Shown: positions 23,999 through 31,707 of the stretch, piece after piece
Layout: the number at the start of each line of letters is the position of its first letter
Numbering within the stretch: the stretch's first letter is position 1
Source: Erysipelotrichaceae bacterium
GTDB lineage: Bacteria; Bacillota_I; Bacilli_A; Erysipelotrichales; Erysipelotrichaceae
Length of the DNA stretch: 41,920 nt
Assembly: GCA_017431405.1 (NCBI GenBank)
Contig: JAFRLB010000066.1
Coordinates: 1 to 41,920, forward strand
Direction of reading: 5' to 3'
Program-made: the position numbers and the translations under genes
Notes under the pieces: generated by a model
Databases searched by the model: none
Seen by the model: the letters and a program-made list of their open reading frames with translations, nothing else
Told to the model about the DNA's origin: nothing

Positions 23999-25237
23999 AT
24001 GAAGAGTTTTGAGGCATTAATACAGGAAAACATAAAGAGCATTGAAACCTATGTAAGATACAGGGTAGAAGCTAAGGCTGATGGTGAAGACATACTGCAG
24101 GATGTCTTAATGCAGGCGTTTAGGAGTTTTGATGATCTGGAAAATGAGGAATCATTTAAGCCATGGCTCATCAGCATTGCCCGTAATAAGGTCAATGACT
24201 ACTACCGTAAGAAGGCAAGAATACTTGAATTGCCACTTGATGAAGATGTTCAGTATGTTTCTCTCAACCGTACCATTAATTACGCAGTTTATGAAACACT
24301 AAATAAACTTACTGACATTGACCAGAAGATCCTGTACATGTACTTCTGGCAGAACATGTCAGTTAATGAAATGGCAGAAAGACTCAACATTCCACCTGGA
24401 ACAGTAAAGTCACGGTTACATAATGCCCGTAAGCACTTCAAAGATAACTATCCTGAGGAGGAATTGAGAATGAGTAAAATGCCAGCAATAATGCCTGAAT
24501 ATGTCATCAGAAAAACAGATAAGGAACCGTTTGAAACAAAATGGGAAGAGTTAATGGGCTGGTTTCTGATACCTAAGGAAGGCAATAAGCTTAAATGGGG
24601 TATGTATGATTACCCGGAAAAAACACTCACTGAGCAGTTCGAAATGAGCTGTAAGGGACAGACGGAAATACATGGTATAAGAGGAGTAAAAGTCAGGGCA
24701 ATTGAGAAGGCTGGAAAAAATACTCTGGAAAGAAACTTCATTGCCCAGCTGACGGATACTCACTGCCGTTATCTTGCTGAGTCACATGAGGAAAATGGGG
24801 TTGAGAAAGTGTTTACTTTCCTTGATGGGGAAGCTTTCCTGAATAACTGGGGATTTGGACCTGAAAACATAGGGAATGAAACAAACCTTAAATGCAGGGG
24901 ATTAATTATCAGAGATAATGATAAGATAACTTGTGACAGTGGCAGGGAAGTAATGGATGTTGTCGGAAGATACGAAGTAACAATAAACAACAGAACTTAT
25001 GATACGGTATGTCTGATGGATATCGGCAGTTATGATGAAAACACCATTTCTGAACAGTATATTGATTCCAATGGCAGAACTGTTTTGTGGCGTCGCTTTA
25101 ATAAGAGCAACTGGCGCTGGAACTTTGATCATCATGAAGAAATTCTTGATGATAAATTAAAAGGTAATGAAACAATTACGGTTAACGGGGTAGTGTGTTA
25201 CCACTGGTATGATTGTATTACTGATTATGTTATTTAA
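23999..25237 (+). CDS. ECF-like sigma factor fused to a C-terminal domain of unknown function
   Basis: 412 residues. Region 2 is about 5-75 (DGEDILQDVLMQAFRSFDDLEN, then WLISIARNKVNDYYRKK). Region 4 is about 98-150 (DQKILYMYFWQNMSVNEMAERLNIPPGTVKSRLHNARK). Residues 158-412 form an extra domain, mostly beta-strand-like, with aromatic and acidic residues and many Asn/Gly turns; no known fold recognised, no membrane helix and no zinc motif. Fused ECF C-terminal domains often regulate the sigma in cis, so it may sense a ligand. An ideal ribosome site (GAGGAGGA, 24455-24462) 7 bases before the in-frame ATG at 24470 (Met158) could make the C-terminal domain as a separate protein. Preceded by an ECF-type promoter. 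Confidence 0.85.
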   Translation: MKSFEALIQENIKSIETYVRYRVEAKADGEDILQDVLMQAFRSFDDLENEESFKPWLISIARNKVNDYYRKKARILELPLDEDVQYVSLNRTINYAVYETLNKLTDIDQKILYMYFWQNMSVNEMAERLNIPPGTVKSRLHNARKHFKDNYPEEELRMSKMPAIMPEYVIRKTDKEPFETKWEELMGWFLIPKEGNKLKWGMYDYPEKTLTEQFEMSCKGQTEIHGIRGVKVRAIEKAGKNTLERNFIAQLTDTHCRYLAESHEENGVEKVFTFLDGEAFLNNWGFGPENIGNETNLKCRGLIIRDNDKITCDSGREVMDVVGRYEVTINNRTYDTVCLMDIGSYDENTISEQYIDSNGRTVLWRRFNKSNWRWNFDHHEEILDDKLKGNETITVNGVVCYHWYDCITDYVI

Positions 25238-25263
25238 TCAGATGGTAAATTGAAAGTTACAAG

Positions 25264-25291
25264 GCAAGCTTCTGAAAAGAGGCTTGCTTTT
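25264..25291 (+). terminator. Terminator of the sigma-fusion gene
   Basis: GCAAGCTTCT-GAAA-AGAGGCTTGC, a 10-bp stem with one G-U pair and a GAAA tetraloop, followed by TTTT. Confidence 0.88.
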
Positions 25292-25335
25292 GTTGTATCT
25301 ACCTGTTTGAAATATGATGATCGTTTCTATTAAAA

Positions 25336-25341
25336 TATAAT
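25336..25341 (+). promoter_or_regulatory. -10 box of the dienelactone-hydrolase/radical SAM pair
   Basis: Perfect TATAAT; start of transcription would be near 25348, leaving a very short leader that begins just before the GGTGGTG ribosome site. No acceptable -35 at the right distance (TTGAAA at 25307-25312 is too far). Confidence 0.4.
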
Positions 25342-25364
25342 TAATAAAGGTGGTGAAAATAATA

Positions 25365-26129
25365 ATGTGGAATAGTTTTAACACCGGTGATTACAGCGGT
25401 ATGATTGCTGAAACCATTTCTCTGAAAGGATTTAACGATGATGAAATCAGAGCATACTACTCCAGACCGATCGGCAAGGAAACATATGGTTCAATCTTAC
25501 TGATTCCTCACATGCCTGGCTGGGATGAGTTCTGCAGAGAAGCCGCAAGAAGATTTACCGAACATAATTATGCAGTTATAGTTCCTGACATTTACTGCCG
25601 CTATGGCACAGGTACACCTGTAGAAGTAAGTGGCAGAATGAGAGATGACGGCGGGGTAAGTGATGAATCAGTAATGGGTGATTCACAGGCCTGCATTGAT
25701 TTCCTCAGATCACAGCCTCAGTCAAATGGCAAGGTTGGAGTCATTGGCATGTGCTCCGGCGGAAGACATACCTTTTTGGCAGCCTGTTCATTAAGTGGCA
25801 TTGATGCCGCAGTAGACTGCTGGGGCGGCGGGGTAATCATGGCTGAAGAACAGCTGGATGAAAAGAGACCTGTTTCTCCGTTTGATCTGACTGAGAAACT
25901 TGACTGTCCATTATTGGGCATCTTTGGCAATGATGATAAGCATCCTTCACCTGAGGAAGTAGATAAGCTTGAAGCAGAATTAAAGAGACTGAATAAGAAT
26001 TATGAATTCCACCGTTATGATGGGGCAGGACATGGCATCTGGTACTATGATAAGCCGATGTACAGGCAACAGCAGGCCATGGAATCCTGGAACCTTACAT
26101 TGGAATTCTTTGATAAGTATTTAAAGTAG
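25365..26129 (+). CDS. Dienelactone hydrolase family alpha/beta hydrolase
   Basis: 254 residues from ATG 25365, chosen over GTG 25350 because GGTGGTG at 25349-25355 serves as its ribosome site. Dienelactone-hydrolase landmarks: nucleophile Cys130 in IGMCSGGRHT, acid Asp in FGNDDKHPS, and His in GAGHGIWYYD. The Cys nucleophile distinguishes this family from Ser hydrolases. Known members open cyclic esters such as dienelactone; many gut homologues have unknown substrates. It is cytosolic. Its stop codon directly abuts the start of the radical SAM gene, so the two probably act in one pathway or share regulation. Confidence 0.85.
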   Translation: MWNSFNTGDYSGMIAETISLKGFNDDEIRAYYSRPIGKETYGSILLIPHMPGWDEFCREAARRFTEHNYAVIVPDIYCRYGTGTPVEVSGRMRDDGGVSDESVMGDSQACIDFLRSQPQSNGKVGVIGMCSGGRHTFLAACSLSGIDAAVDCWGGGVIMAEEQLDEKRPVSPFDLTEKLDCPLLGIFGNDDKHPSPEEVDKLEAELKRLNKNYEFHRYDGAGHGIWYYDKPMYRQQQAMESWNLTLEFFDKYLK

Positions 26130-27347
26130 ATGAAATCAGAATACCCTTTTACATTGATGATCAAACCTGTTGGTTCAACATGTAACATGCAGTGCAGGTA
26201 CTGTTATTACATTGATAACGAAGCCAGCAGGCACGCTGTTATGGATGAAGAACTATTGGAAGAAGTAATCAGAAATTACTTTGCCAGTACTCCTGGACCA
26301 ATAGTTTCTTTCATATGGCATGGTGGAGAACCGATGTTAAGAGGGTTGTCTTTTTATAAGAAAGCTGTTGAATTACAGAAGAAGTATTTGCCTCAAGGCT
26401 GGCAATGCTGGAACAACCTGCAGACAAACGGTCTGTTAATGAATGAAGAGTGGTGCAGATTTTTAAAGGAAGAACATTTTGATGTCGGCATCAGTATTGA
26501 TGGTACCAGGTTTAATCATGATTATTATCGAATCGATAAACAGGAAAACCCGACATACGATAGAATAATAACTAATATTAAACTTCTTCAAAAATATGGC
26601 ATACAGCCTGATCTGCTCTGTACGGTAAATGATGAAACATCACAGAGTCCTTATGAAGTATATGAAAGCTTAAAGAAACTAAATACCGGATGGATGCAGT
26701 TCATACCGGTAGTAAATAAGGATGAAGAAGGGAATGTTGTTGGTCAGTCAGTAGATTCAAGGCAGTACGGTGAATTTCTTAAGACGATATTCAATCAGTG
26801 GCTTTTCAATGACCTGGGTAAGACGAATGTTCAGCTTTTTGCGGAAATGCTGAATGTCTATGCCGGAGGTTATCAGACGGTTTGCTGGTTATTGCCGGAA
26901 TGTGGCAAGGTGCTGGTTGTGGAAAGTGATGGGAAAGTATATTCCTGCGATCACTACGTAAATGAAAATCATTGCCTTGGCAGTATTAAAGAAATGACTT
27001 TTGGCGAAATGATGAACGGCAGCCAGCAGGTTTCCTTTGGCAAAGCCAAACGTAATCTTAATGATAAATGCTTGAATTGCCGTTATTTAAAGATCTGTAA
27101 CGGTGGCTGCCCGAAAGACAGAAATAAGGATAACTATAATTATCTTTGTGATGGCATGCTTGAACTTTTCAATTATGCGGACAGCTATTTAAATGAAACT
27201 GTCAGACAGTTGAAAAATGGCAAAACCCCTGATGCCATAATGAAATCACTCAAAAACATTAGACTGGAAAAATGGGGCAAAATTTCACCTAATAGCTTAT
27301 GTCCATGTGGCAGTGGGCGAAAATTTAAACATTGTTGCGGGAAATGA
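26130..27347 (+). CDS. Radical SAM/SPASM protein, anaerobic sulfatase-maturase-like, with SEC-C tail
   Basis: 405 residues. Radical SAM cluster motif CxxxCxxC at Cys18, Cys22 and Cys25. The auxiliary-cluster (SPASM) region about 250-350 contains CGKVLVVESDGKVYSCDHYV and the CxxCxxxxxCxxxC spacing in CLNCRYLKICNGGC. The last 20 residues form a SEC-C zinc motif (CPCGSGRKFKHCCG). Overall it resembles anSME, which converts a Cys or Ser of sulfatases into formylglycine under anaerobic conditions. No sulfatase gene lies in this window, so the substrate must be elsewhere or be different. It follows the hydrolase with no gap and no obvious ribosome site of its own, suggesting coupled translation. Confidence 0.9.
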   Translation: MKSEYPFTLMIKPVGSTCNMQCRYCYYIDNEASRHAVMDEELLEEVIRNYFASTPGPIVSFIWHGGEPMLRGLSFYKKAVELQKKYLPQGWQCWNNLQTNGLLMNEEWCRFLKEEHFDVGISIDGTRFNHDYYRIDKQENPTYDRIITNIKLLQKYGIQPDLLCTVNDETSQSPYEVYESLKKLNTGWMQFIPVVNKDEEGNVVGQSVDSRQYGEFLKTIFNQWLFNDLGKTNVQLFAEMLNVYAGGYQTVCWLLPECGKVLVVESDGKVYSCDHYVNENHCLGSIKEMTFGEMMNGSQQVSFGKAKRNLNDKCLNCRYLKICNGGCPKDRNKDNYNYLCDGMLELFNYADSYLNETVRQLKNGKTPDAIMKSLKNIRLEKWGKISPNSLCPCGSGRKFKHCCGK

Positions 27348-27376
27348 AGACTGATCAGTAACCTTGATCAGTCTTT
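27347..27376 (+). terminator. Terminator-like hairpin after the radical SAM gene
   Basis: Perfect 11-bp stem AAGACTGATCA / TGATCAGTCTT with a 7-base loop; the T-run is weak (TTTGTTGG). A second, weaker hairpin (TAAAAC-GCTTCG-GTTTTA, 27443-27460) with GTTTT follows in the spacer. Confidence 0.75.
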
Positions 27377-27502
27377 GTTGGTTAAGTTGATTAGACATCA
27401 AACTATCTTCCAGGATGATCCATTAAGTAGAATCTTCCTTTATAAAACGCTTCGGTTTTAGTTTTGTATAGCGCCATCTGCTTCCTTCATTGTTTTTTTT
27501 CT

Positions 27503-27530
27503 CTGATAAGGGTTAATAATATGCTAATAT
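27503..27530 (+). promoter_or_regulatory. Promoter of the MupG-like gene
   Basis: CTGATA (27503-27508), 16-base spacer, extended -10 TGCTAATAT (27522-27530). Start of transcription near 27537, about 22 bases before the ATG at 27559. Confidence 0.55.
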
Positions 27531-27558
27531 TTAGATAGTAGATAGTGTGGTGATAATA

Positions 27559-28569
27559 ATGTTTGGTAATTCAATATATGTCTCTGACATTGAAGATGAC
27601 ATTATATTAAATAAGGATAGTGACATTTATTTTACTTCTTTTCATATTGCCGAGGAATTTAATGATTCTTTTAAGGATAAGGCAATCAGATTATTAGAAG
27701 CACTCAAACGGAATAATAAGAAGGTAATAGCGGACTTGTCGCCAAGAGGATTAAAGTTTCTGGGTTATGACAGCCTGGAAAAGCTGGTTAAGGATTACTG
27801 CATTGATTACATAAGGTTTGATTTTGGCTTCAGTGAAGAAGAAATAATAGAAGCCAGTAATTATTGTGGAATCGTAGTTAATGCGTCCACAATAGAGCCT
27901 TCATTTGTCAAAAAGCTGAAAGGTGATGTCATAGCCATACATAATTATTATCCAAGAAAGGAAACCGGTCTTGACTGGGGTTATTTCAGAGAGAGAAACA
28001 AGGAACTGAAGGCACTGGGCATAAAGACAGGAGCTTTCATTGCGGGTGATGAAAAGAAAAGAGGACCTCTATTTGAAGGATTACCGACATTGGAAGAGCA
28101 CCGTTTATTAAAACCTTATGTGCAATACTGTCAGCTAAGAGACGAAGTAGATCTGATCTTAACCGGTGACAGTGGGCTATCAGAATATCAGCAGAAGCTC
28201 ATAACTGAAAGTGTAAAGAATGACGCAATAATGTTGCCTGTATATATAAATAAGGAATATGAGTATTTATATGGAAAGCTATTTACAAACAGACCAGATG
28301 CCCCATTCTGGCTGGTACGTGTCAAGGAATCAAGGGAGTATGCCTCAGCAGGTGAAAAAATACCTGCTAAGAGTTATGCCTTGCCTAGAAACAGAGGAAC
28401 AATAACAATTGATAATGAAAAGTACTTAAGATATTCCGGTGAGATCCAGATAATGAAGGAGAATTTTGAGGCTGATGAACGAGTTAATGTCATAGGGCAC
28501 ATTAACGAAGGATATGAAAGCATTTTAGAGTGCATCAGCAGGGGTAAAAAGTTTATTTTCACAAAATAA
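27559..28569 (+). CDS. mupG: MupG/DUF871-type 6-phospho-N-acetylmuramidase
   Basis: 336 residues from ATG 27559 (a GTG at 27547 in the same frame overlaps the GTGGTG ribosome-like site). Family landmarks of DUF871/MupG: HNYYPRKETGL near the middle, GAFIAGDEKKRGPLFEGLPTLEEHR, and a small C-terminal barrel domain. A related MupG from Staphylococcus cleaves MurNAc-6-phosphate-GlcNAc taken up during wall recycling. That the specificity is the same here is inference; the usual partners (murQ, PTS permease, murR) are not in this window, and the gene appears monocistronic between its own promoter and terminator. Confidence 0.85.
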   Translation: MFGNSIYVSDIEDDIILNKDSDIYFTSFHIAEEFNDSFKDKAIRLLEALKRNNKKVIADLSPRGLKFLGYDSLEKLVKDYCIDYIRFDFGFSEEEIIEASNYCGIVVNASTIEPSFVKKLKGDVIAIHNYYPRKETGLDWGYFRERNKELKALGIKTGAFIAGDEKKRGPLFEGLPTLEEHRLLKPYVQYCQLRDEVDLILTGDSGLSEYQQKLITESVKNDAIMLPVYINKEYEYLYGKLFTNRPDAPFWLVRVKESREYASAGEKIPAKSYALPRNRGTITIDNEKYLRYSGEIQIMKENFEADERVNVIGHINEGYESILECISRGKKFIFTK

Positions 28570-28601
28570 TGAAAATATTTTCAAAATTATCATATATAAA
28601 T

Positions 28602-28637
28602 AAATGGCCAAATTGTTGTAAAAATGGGCCATTTTTT
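28602..28637 (+). terminator. Terminator of the MupG-like gene
   Basis: AAATGGCC pairs with GGCCATTT (8 bp) across a 17-base loop, followed by TTTTTT (partly paired). Confidence 0.75.
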
Positions 28638-28677
28638 CACGTGTGACCTATAAAAAGCGTATAAAACGTTGTTTTCT

Positions 28678-28706
28678 TTGACATGAAAGCAATTATGGTG
28701 TAAATT
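28678..28706 (+). promoter_or_regulatory. Upstream promoter of the opp operon
   Basis: Perfect -35 TTGACA (28678-28683), 17-base spacer, -10 TAAATT (28701-28706). An AT-rich imperfect inverted repeat (28702-28730) overlaps the -10 and start region and could be an operator. Confidence 0.65.
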
Positions 28707-28752
28707 ATTTTCATATTAAATGAATAATTTACAAAATAAATGTAAAAAACTG

Positions 28753-28781
28753 TTGTGTTATTGCAGAAATGATAGTAAAAT
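28753..28781 (+). promoter_or_regulatory. Second candidate promoter of the opp operon
   Basis: TTGTGT (28753-28758), 17-base spacer, TAAAAT (28776-28781). Start would be near 28788, 36 bases before the oppB ATG, which has GAAAGGGG upstream. Confidence 0.5.
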
Positions 28782-28823
28782 CTCATTTATACAAAAAAAC
28801 AGTAAGCGAAAGGGGAAATATAA

Positions 28824-29747
28824 ATGTTCAAGTACATTTTAAAAAGACTGGGAATTGGTGCCCTTACTTTATTTATTCTAACAACGATTACTTTCTTTGG
28901 TGTCAGAGCTATGCCTGGTGATCCGTTTGAACAGGATAATAAAAGAATGACGCAGCAGCAATATGAATCCTTAAGAGCAAAATATGGCTTGGATAAGAGT
29001 TTGGGAGAACAGTACGTTATCTTCTTACAGAACGCTGTAAAGGGTGACTTCGGTGAATCAATCTCCAAAAAGAACAGACAGGTAAGTGACATTATCTGGC
29101 AGGAATTCCAGCCGACATTCAAACTTGGACTTGTTTCCTTCGTTGTTTCAATTGTTTTAGGGGTATCGCTTGGAATTGTAGGTGCCCTGACCAAAAAGAA
29201 ATGGGTGAACAGCTTGATAACTCTGGCGGCAACCTTCGGTGTCTCCATGCCGTCTTACATGTTCGCCATGGCGGCGATGGTGCTATTCTGTGTAAATCTG
29301 AAATGGCTCCCCGCTTCCGGATTGGACTCACCTAAGCACTTCATATTGCCGGTAGCGGCCCTGGCACTTTCATCACTCTCCATGGTTACCCGTTTAACCA
29401 GATCTTCTCTGAGAGATGAAATGAACAAGGACTACATCACACTGGCAAGATCAAAGGGCTTAAGTGAGAAGCTGGTCACAGTAAAGCATGGCTTAAAGAA
29501 TGCATTATTACCAATCATTACCTATGCCGGACCAATGCTGGCAAACTCAATTACCGGTTCAATGGTAATTGAAGCATTGTTCTCAATTCATGGTTTAGGT
29601 AAGGAATTCTCAACTTCCATTACCAACCGTGACTACACTCTGGTAATGGGTGTAACGATGTTCTTCGGAGCATTGATCATTGTAATGAATTTAGTTTCAG
29701 ATATTACGGCGGCCATTGTTGACCCACGTATTAAATTTGATAAATAG
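28824..29747 (+). CDS. oppB: Oligopeptide ABC transporter permease OppB
   Basis: 307 residues, six membrane helices. N-terminus (FKYILKRLGIGALTLFILTTITFFGVRAMPGDPF) and the EAA-type loop (LARSKGLSEKLVTVKHGLKNALLP) are typical of the OppB/DppB family. With OppC it forms the channel for imported oligopeptides. First gene of oppBCDF-oppA; GAAAGGGG ribosome site. Opp and Dpp (or nickel) permeases are hard to tell apart; five-gene layout and peptidase neighbours favour oligopeptides. Confidence 0.92.
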   Translation: MFKYILKRLGIGALTLFILTTITFFGVRAMPGDPFEQDNKRMTQQQYESLRAKYGLDKSLGEQYVIFLQNAVKGDFGESISKKNRQVSDIIWQEFQPTFKLGLVSFVVSIVLGVSLGIVGALTKKKWVNSLITLAATFGVSMPSYMFAMAAMVLFCVNLKWLPASGLDSPKHFILPVAALALSSLSMVTRLTRSSLRDEMNKDYITLARSKGLSEKLVTVKHGLKNALLPIITYAGPMLANSITGSMVIEALFSIHGLGKEFSTSITNRDYTLVMGVTMFFGALIIVMNLVSDITAAIVDPRIKFDK

Positions 29748-29761
29748 GAAGGGGCTATATC

Positions 29762-30688
29762 ATGAGTGAAAATCTAATTAACTATACAGATGACATGTTT
29801 GAAGCCCTGGATGAATCCGAAAAGAATTCCGAATTTATCGCCATGGAATCCAAGACATTCTTTCAGGATGCCTGGAGCAAATTCAGAAAGAATAAAATGG
29901 CAGTTGCCGGTTTGATATTCATCGTCATCATGATTATCGGTTCAATTCTGGTTCCAATGTTTTCACAGTTTGGCTATGAAGAACAGAACATTTCAGCCCG
30001 TAACTTATTGCCAAGCTTAGCTCATCCATTCGGAACAGATAAGTTAGGCAGAGACATCTTTACACGAATCTTCTATGGTGGACGTGTTTCATTATCAATC
30101 GGTTTCGCTACAGCCTTCATTAACCTGATCATCGGTATTATCTATGGCGGTATCTCAGGTTACATTGGCGGCAAGCTTGACATGTTCATGATGCGTATCG
30201 TAGACATCATCTATTCAGTTCCTACCTTATTATACGTAGTACTGATCTTAATGATCTTCGGCAATACCTTAGGTTCAATGATGTTCGCCATCTGTCTTAC
30301 TTCCTGGGTAGGCATGGCCAGACAGGTAAGAGCACAGATCATGTCATTAAAGGAAATGGAATTCTCTCTGGCTGCCAGAGTAATCGGTGCCAGTGACATG
30401 AGAATCCTGCTAAAACATCTGGTTATTAACGCAATCGGTCCAATCATCGTCAGCTTGACAATGATGGTACCAAGCGCAATCTTCATGGAGTCATCTCTGA
30501 GTTACGTTGGTATCGGTCTTGATCCAACCATCCCATCCTGGGGCAAACTCGCAAATGACTGCCGTTCATTAGTATTTACATATCCGGTTCAGATCATCTG
30601 GCCGATGCTGGCAATAAGCCTTACCTGTTTATCACTCAACTTCATAGGTGACGGTCTGGCTGATGCCTTCGACATTAACAGAAGATAA
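29762..30688 (+). CDS. oppC: Oligopeptide ABC transporter permease OppC
   Basis: 308 residues. The cytosolic N-terminal OppC segment (1-45) contains FFQDAWSKFRKNKMAVAGLIF, followed by six helices; LAHPFGTDKLGRDIFTRIFYGGRVSL is the family signature, and the EAA loop is AARVIGASDMRILLKHLV. Pairs with OppB. Starts 14 bases after it with GGAAGGGG as ribosome site. Confidence 0.93.
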   Translation: MSENLINYTDDMFEALDESEKNSEFIAMESKTFFQDAWSKFRKNKMAVAGLIFIVIMIIGSILVPMFSQFGYEEQNISARNLLPSLAHPFGTDKLGRDIFTRIFYGGRVSLSIGFATAFINLIIGIIYGGISGYIGGKLDMFMMRIVDIIYSVPTLLYVVLILMIFGNTLGSMMFAICLTSWVGMARQVRAQIMSLKEMEFSLAARVIGASDMRILLKHLVINAIGPIIVSLTMMVPSAIFMESSLSYVGIGLDPTIPSWGKLANDCRSLVFTYPVQIIWPMLAISLTCLSLNFIGDGLADAFDINRR

Positions 30689-30702
30689 CAGGAGGAAGAA
30701 CT

Positions 30703-31707
30703 ATGGCACTTTTAGAAGTTAAGAATCTTGTTACTAATTTCACTACAGATCAGGGCAATGTTGCTGCTGTACGTGATGTATCCTTCGAACTTGAACAGGG
30801 TGAGGTTCTGGGAATCGTTGGTGAATCAGGTTCCGGTAAATCACAGACAATGTATTCAATCATCGGTTTATTAGCCTCTAACGGTAAGATCGGTGAACAG
30901 TCAAACATCATCTTTGATGGTCAGGACATTTCGCCATCAAACTTCAGTTCTCAAAAGGAATACACCGCAATGATGAGAAAGATCCGCGGCAACAGCATGG
31001 GCATGATCTTCCAGGATCCTATGACATTCCTGAATCCGATTCTTAAAATTGAAGAACAGTTGGTAGAACCGATTCTGGAACATACGGATCTTACCAGAGC
31101 TCAGGCAAAGGAAAGAGCACTTGAACTCATGCGTTTAGTAGGTATCCCTTCACCTGAAAAACGTATAACTCAATATCCATTTGAATTCTCAGGCGGCATG
31201 AGACAGCGTATCGTAATTGCGATTGCCTTGGCATGCAGTCCTAAGCTTATCATCGCTGATGAACCAACAACAGCCCTGGACGTAACCATTCAGGCTCAGG
31301 TTCTGGAACTGATCGATAACTTAAGAAACACTTCTGATTCAGCAATCATCATGATCACTCACGACTTAGGCGTTGTTGCCAAACTGTGTGACAGAATCGC
31401 CATCATGTACGGTGGAAAGATCGTTGAAATCGGAACTGATAAGGAAATCTTCTACGATCCTAAGCATCCTTACACATTAGGCTTACTGAACTGTATCTCC
31501 AATCCGGAAGATGACAGCCGTAAACCATTGACACCAATTGCCGGTTCACCACCAGATCTGCTGAACCCGCCAAAGGGATGTCCATTCGTTGACCGCTGTG
31601 AAAAGGCAATGAAGATCTGTAAGGACAATGCTCCTGAAGAGAAGCAGTTCAGTCCAACACATAAATGCAGCTGCTGGTTGCATTATGAGAGAGGAGGTAA
31701 TAAGTAA
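30703..31707 (+). CDS. oppD: Oligopeptide ABC transporter ATPase OppD
   Basis: 334 residues. Walker A GESGSGKS (about 38-45), signature FSGGMRQRIVIA, Walker B LIIADEPTTALDV, and the C-terminal oligopeptide-transporter extension with cysteines (KGCPFVDRCEKAMKIC, and further CSCW), which in this family can carry an iron-sulfur cluster. Energises peptide import with OppF. Good AGGAGG ribosome site; the stop overlaps the start of oppF by one base (TAATG). Confidence 0.95.
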   Translation: MALLEVKNLVTNFTTDQGNVAAVRDVSFELEQGEVLGIVGESGSGKSQTMYSIIGLLASNGKIGEQSNIIFDGQDISPSNFSSQKEYTAMMRKIRGNSMGMIFQDPMTFLNPILKIEEQLVEPILEHTDLTRAQAKERALELMRLVGIPSPEKRITQYPFEFSGGMRQRIVIAIALACSPKLIIADEPTTALDVTIQAQVLELIDNLRNTSDSAIIMITHDLGVVAKLCDRIAIMYGGKIVEIGTDKEIFYDPKHPYTLGLLNCISNPEDDSRKPLTPIAGSPPDLLNPPKGCPFVDRCEKAMKICKDNAPEEKQFSPTHKCSCWLHYERGGNK

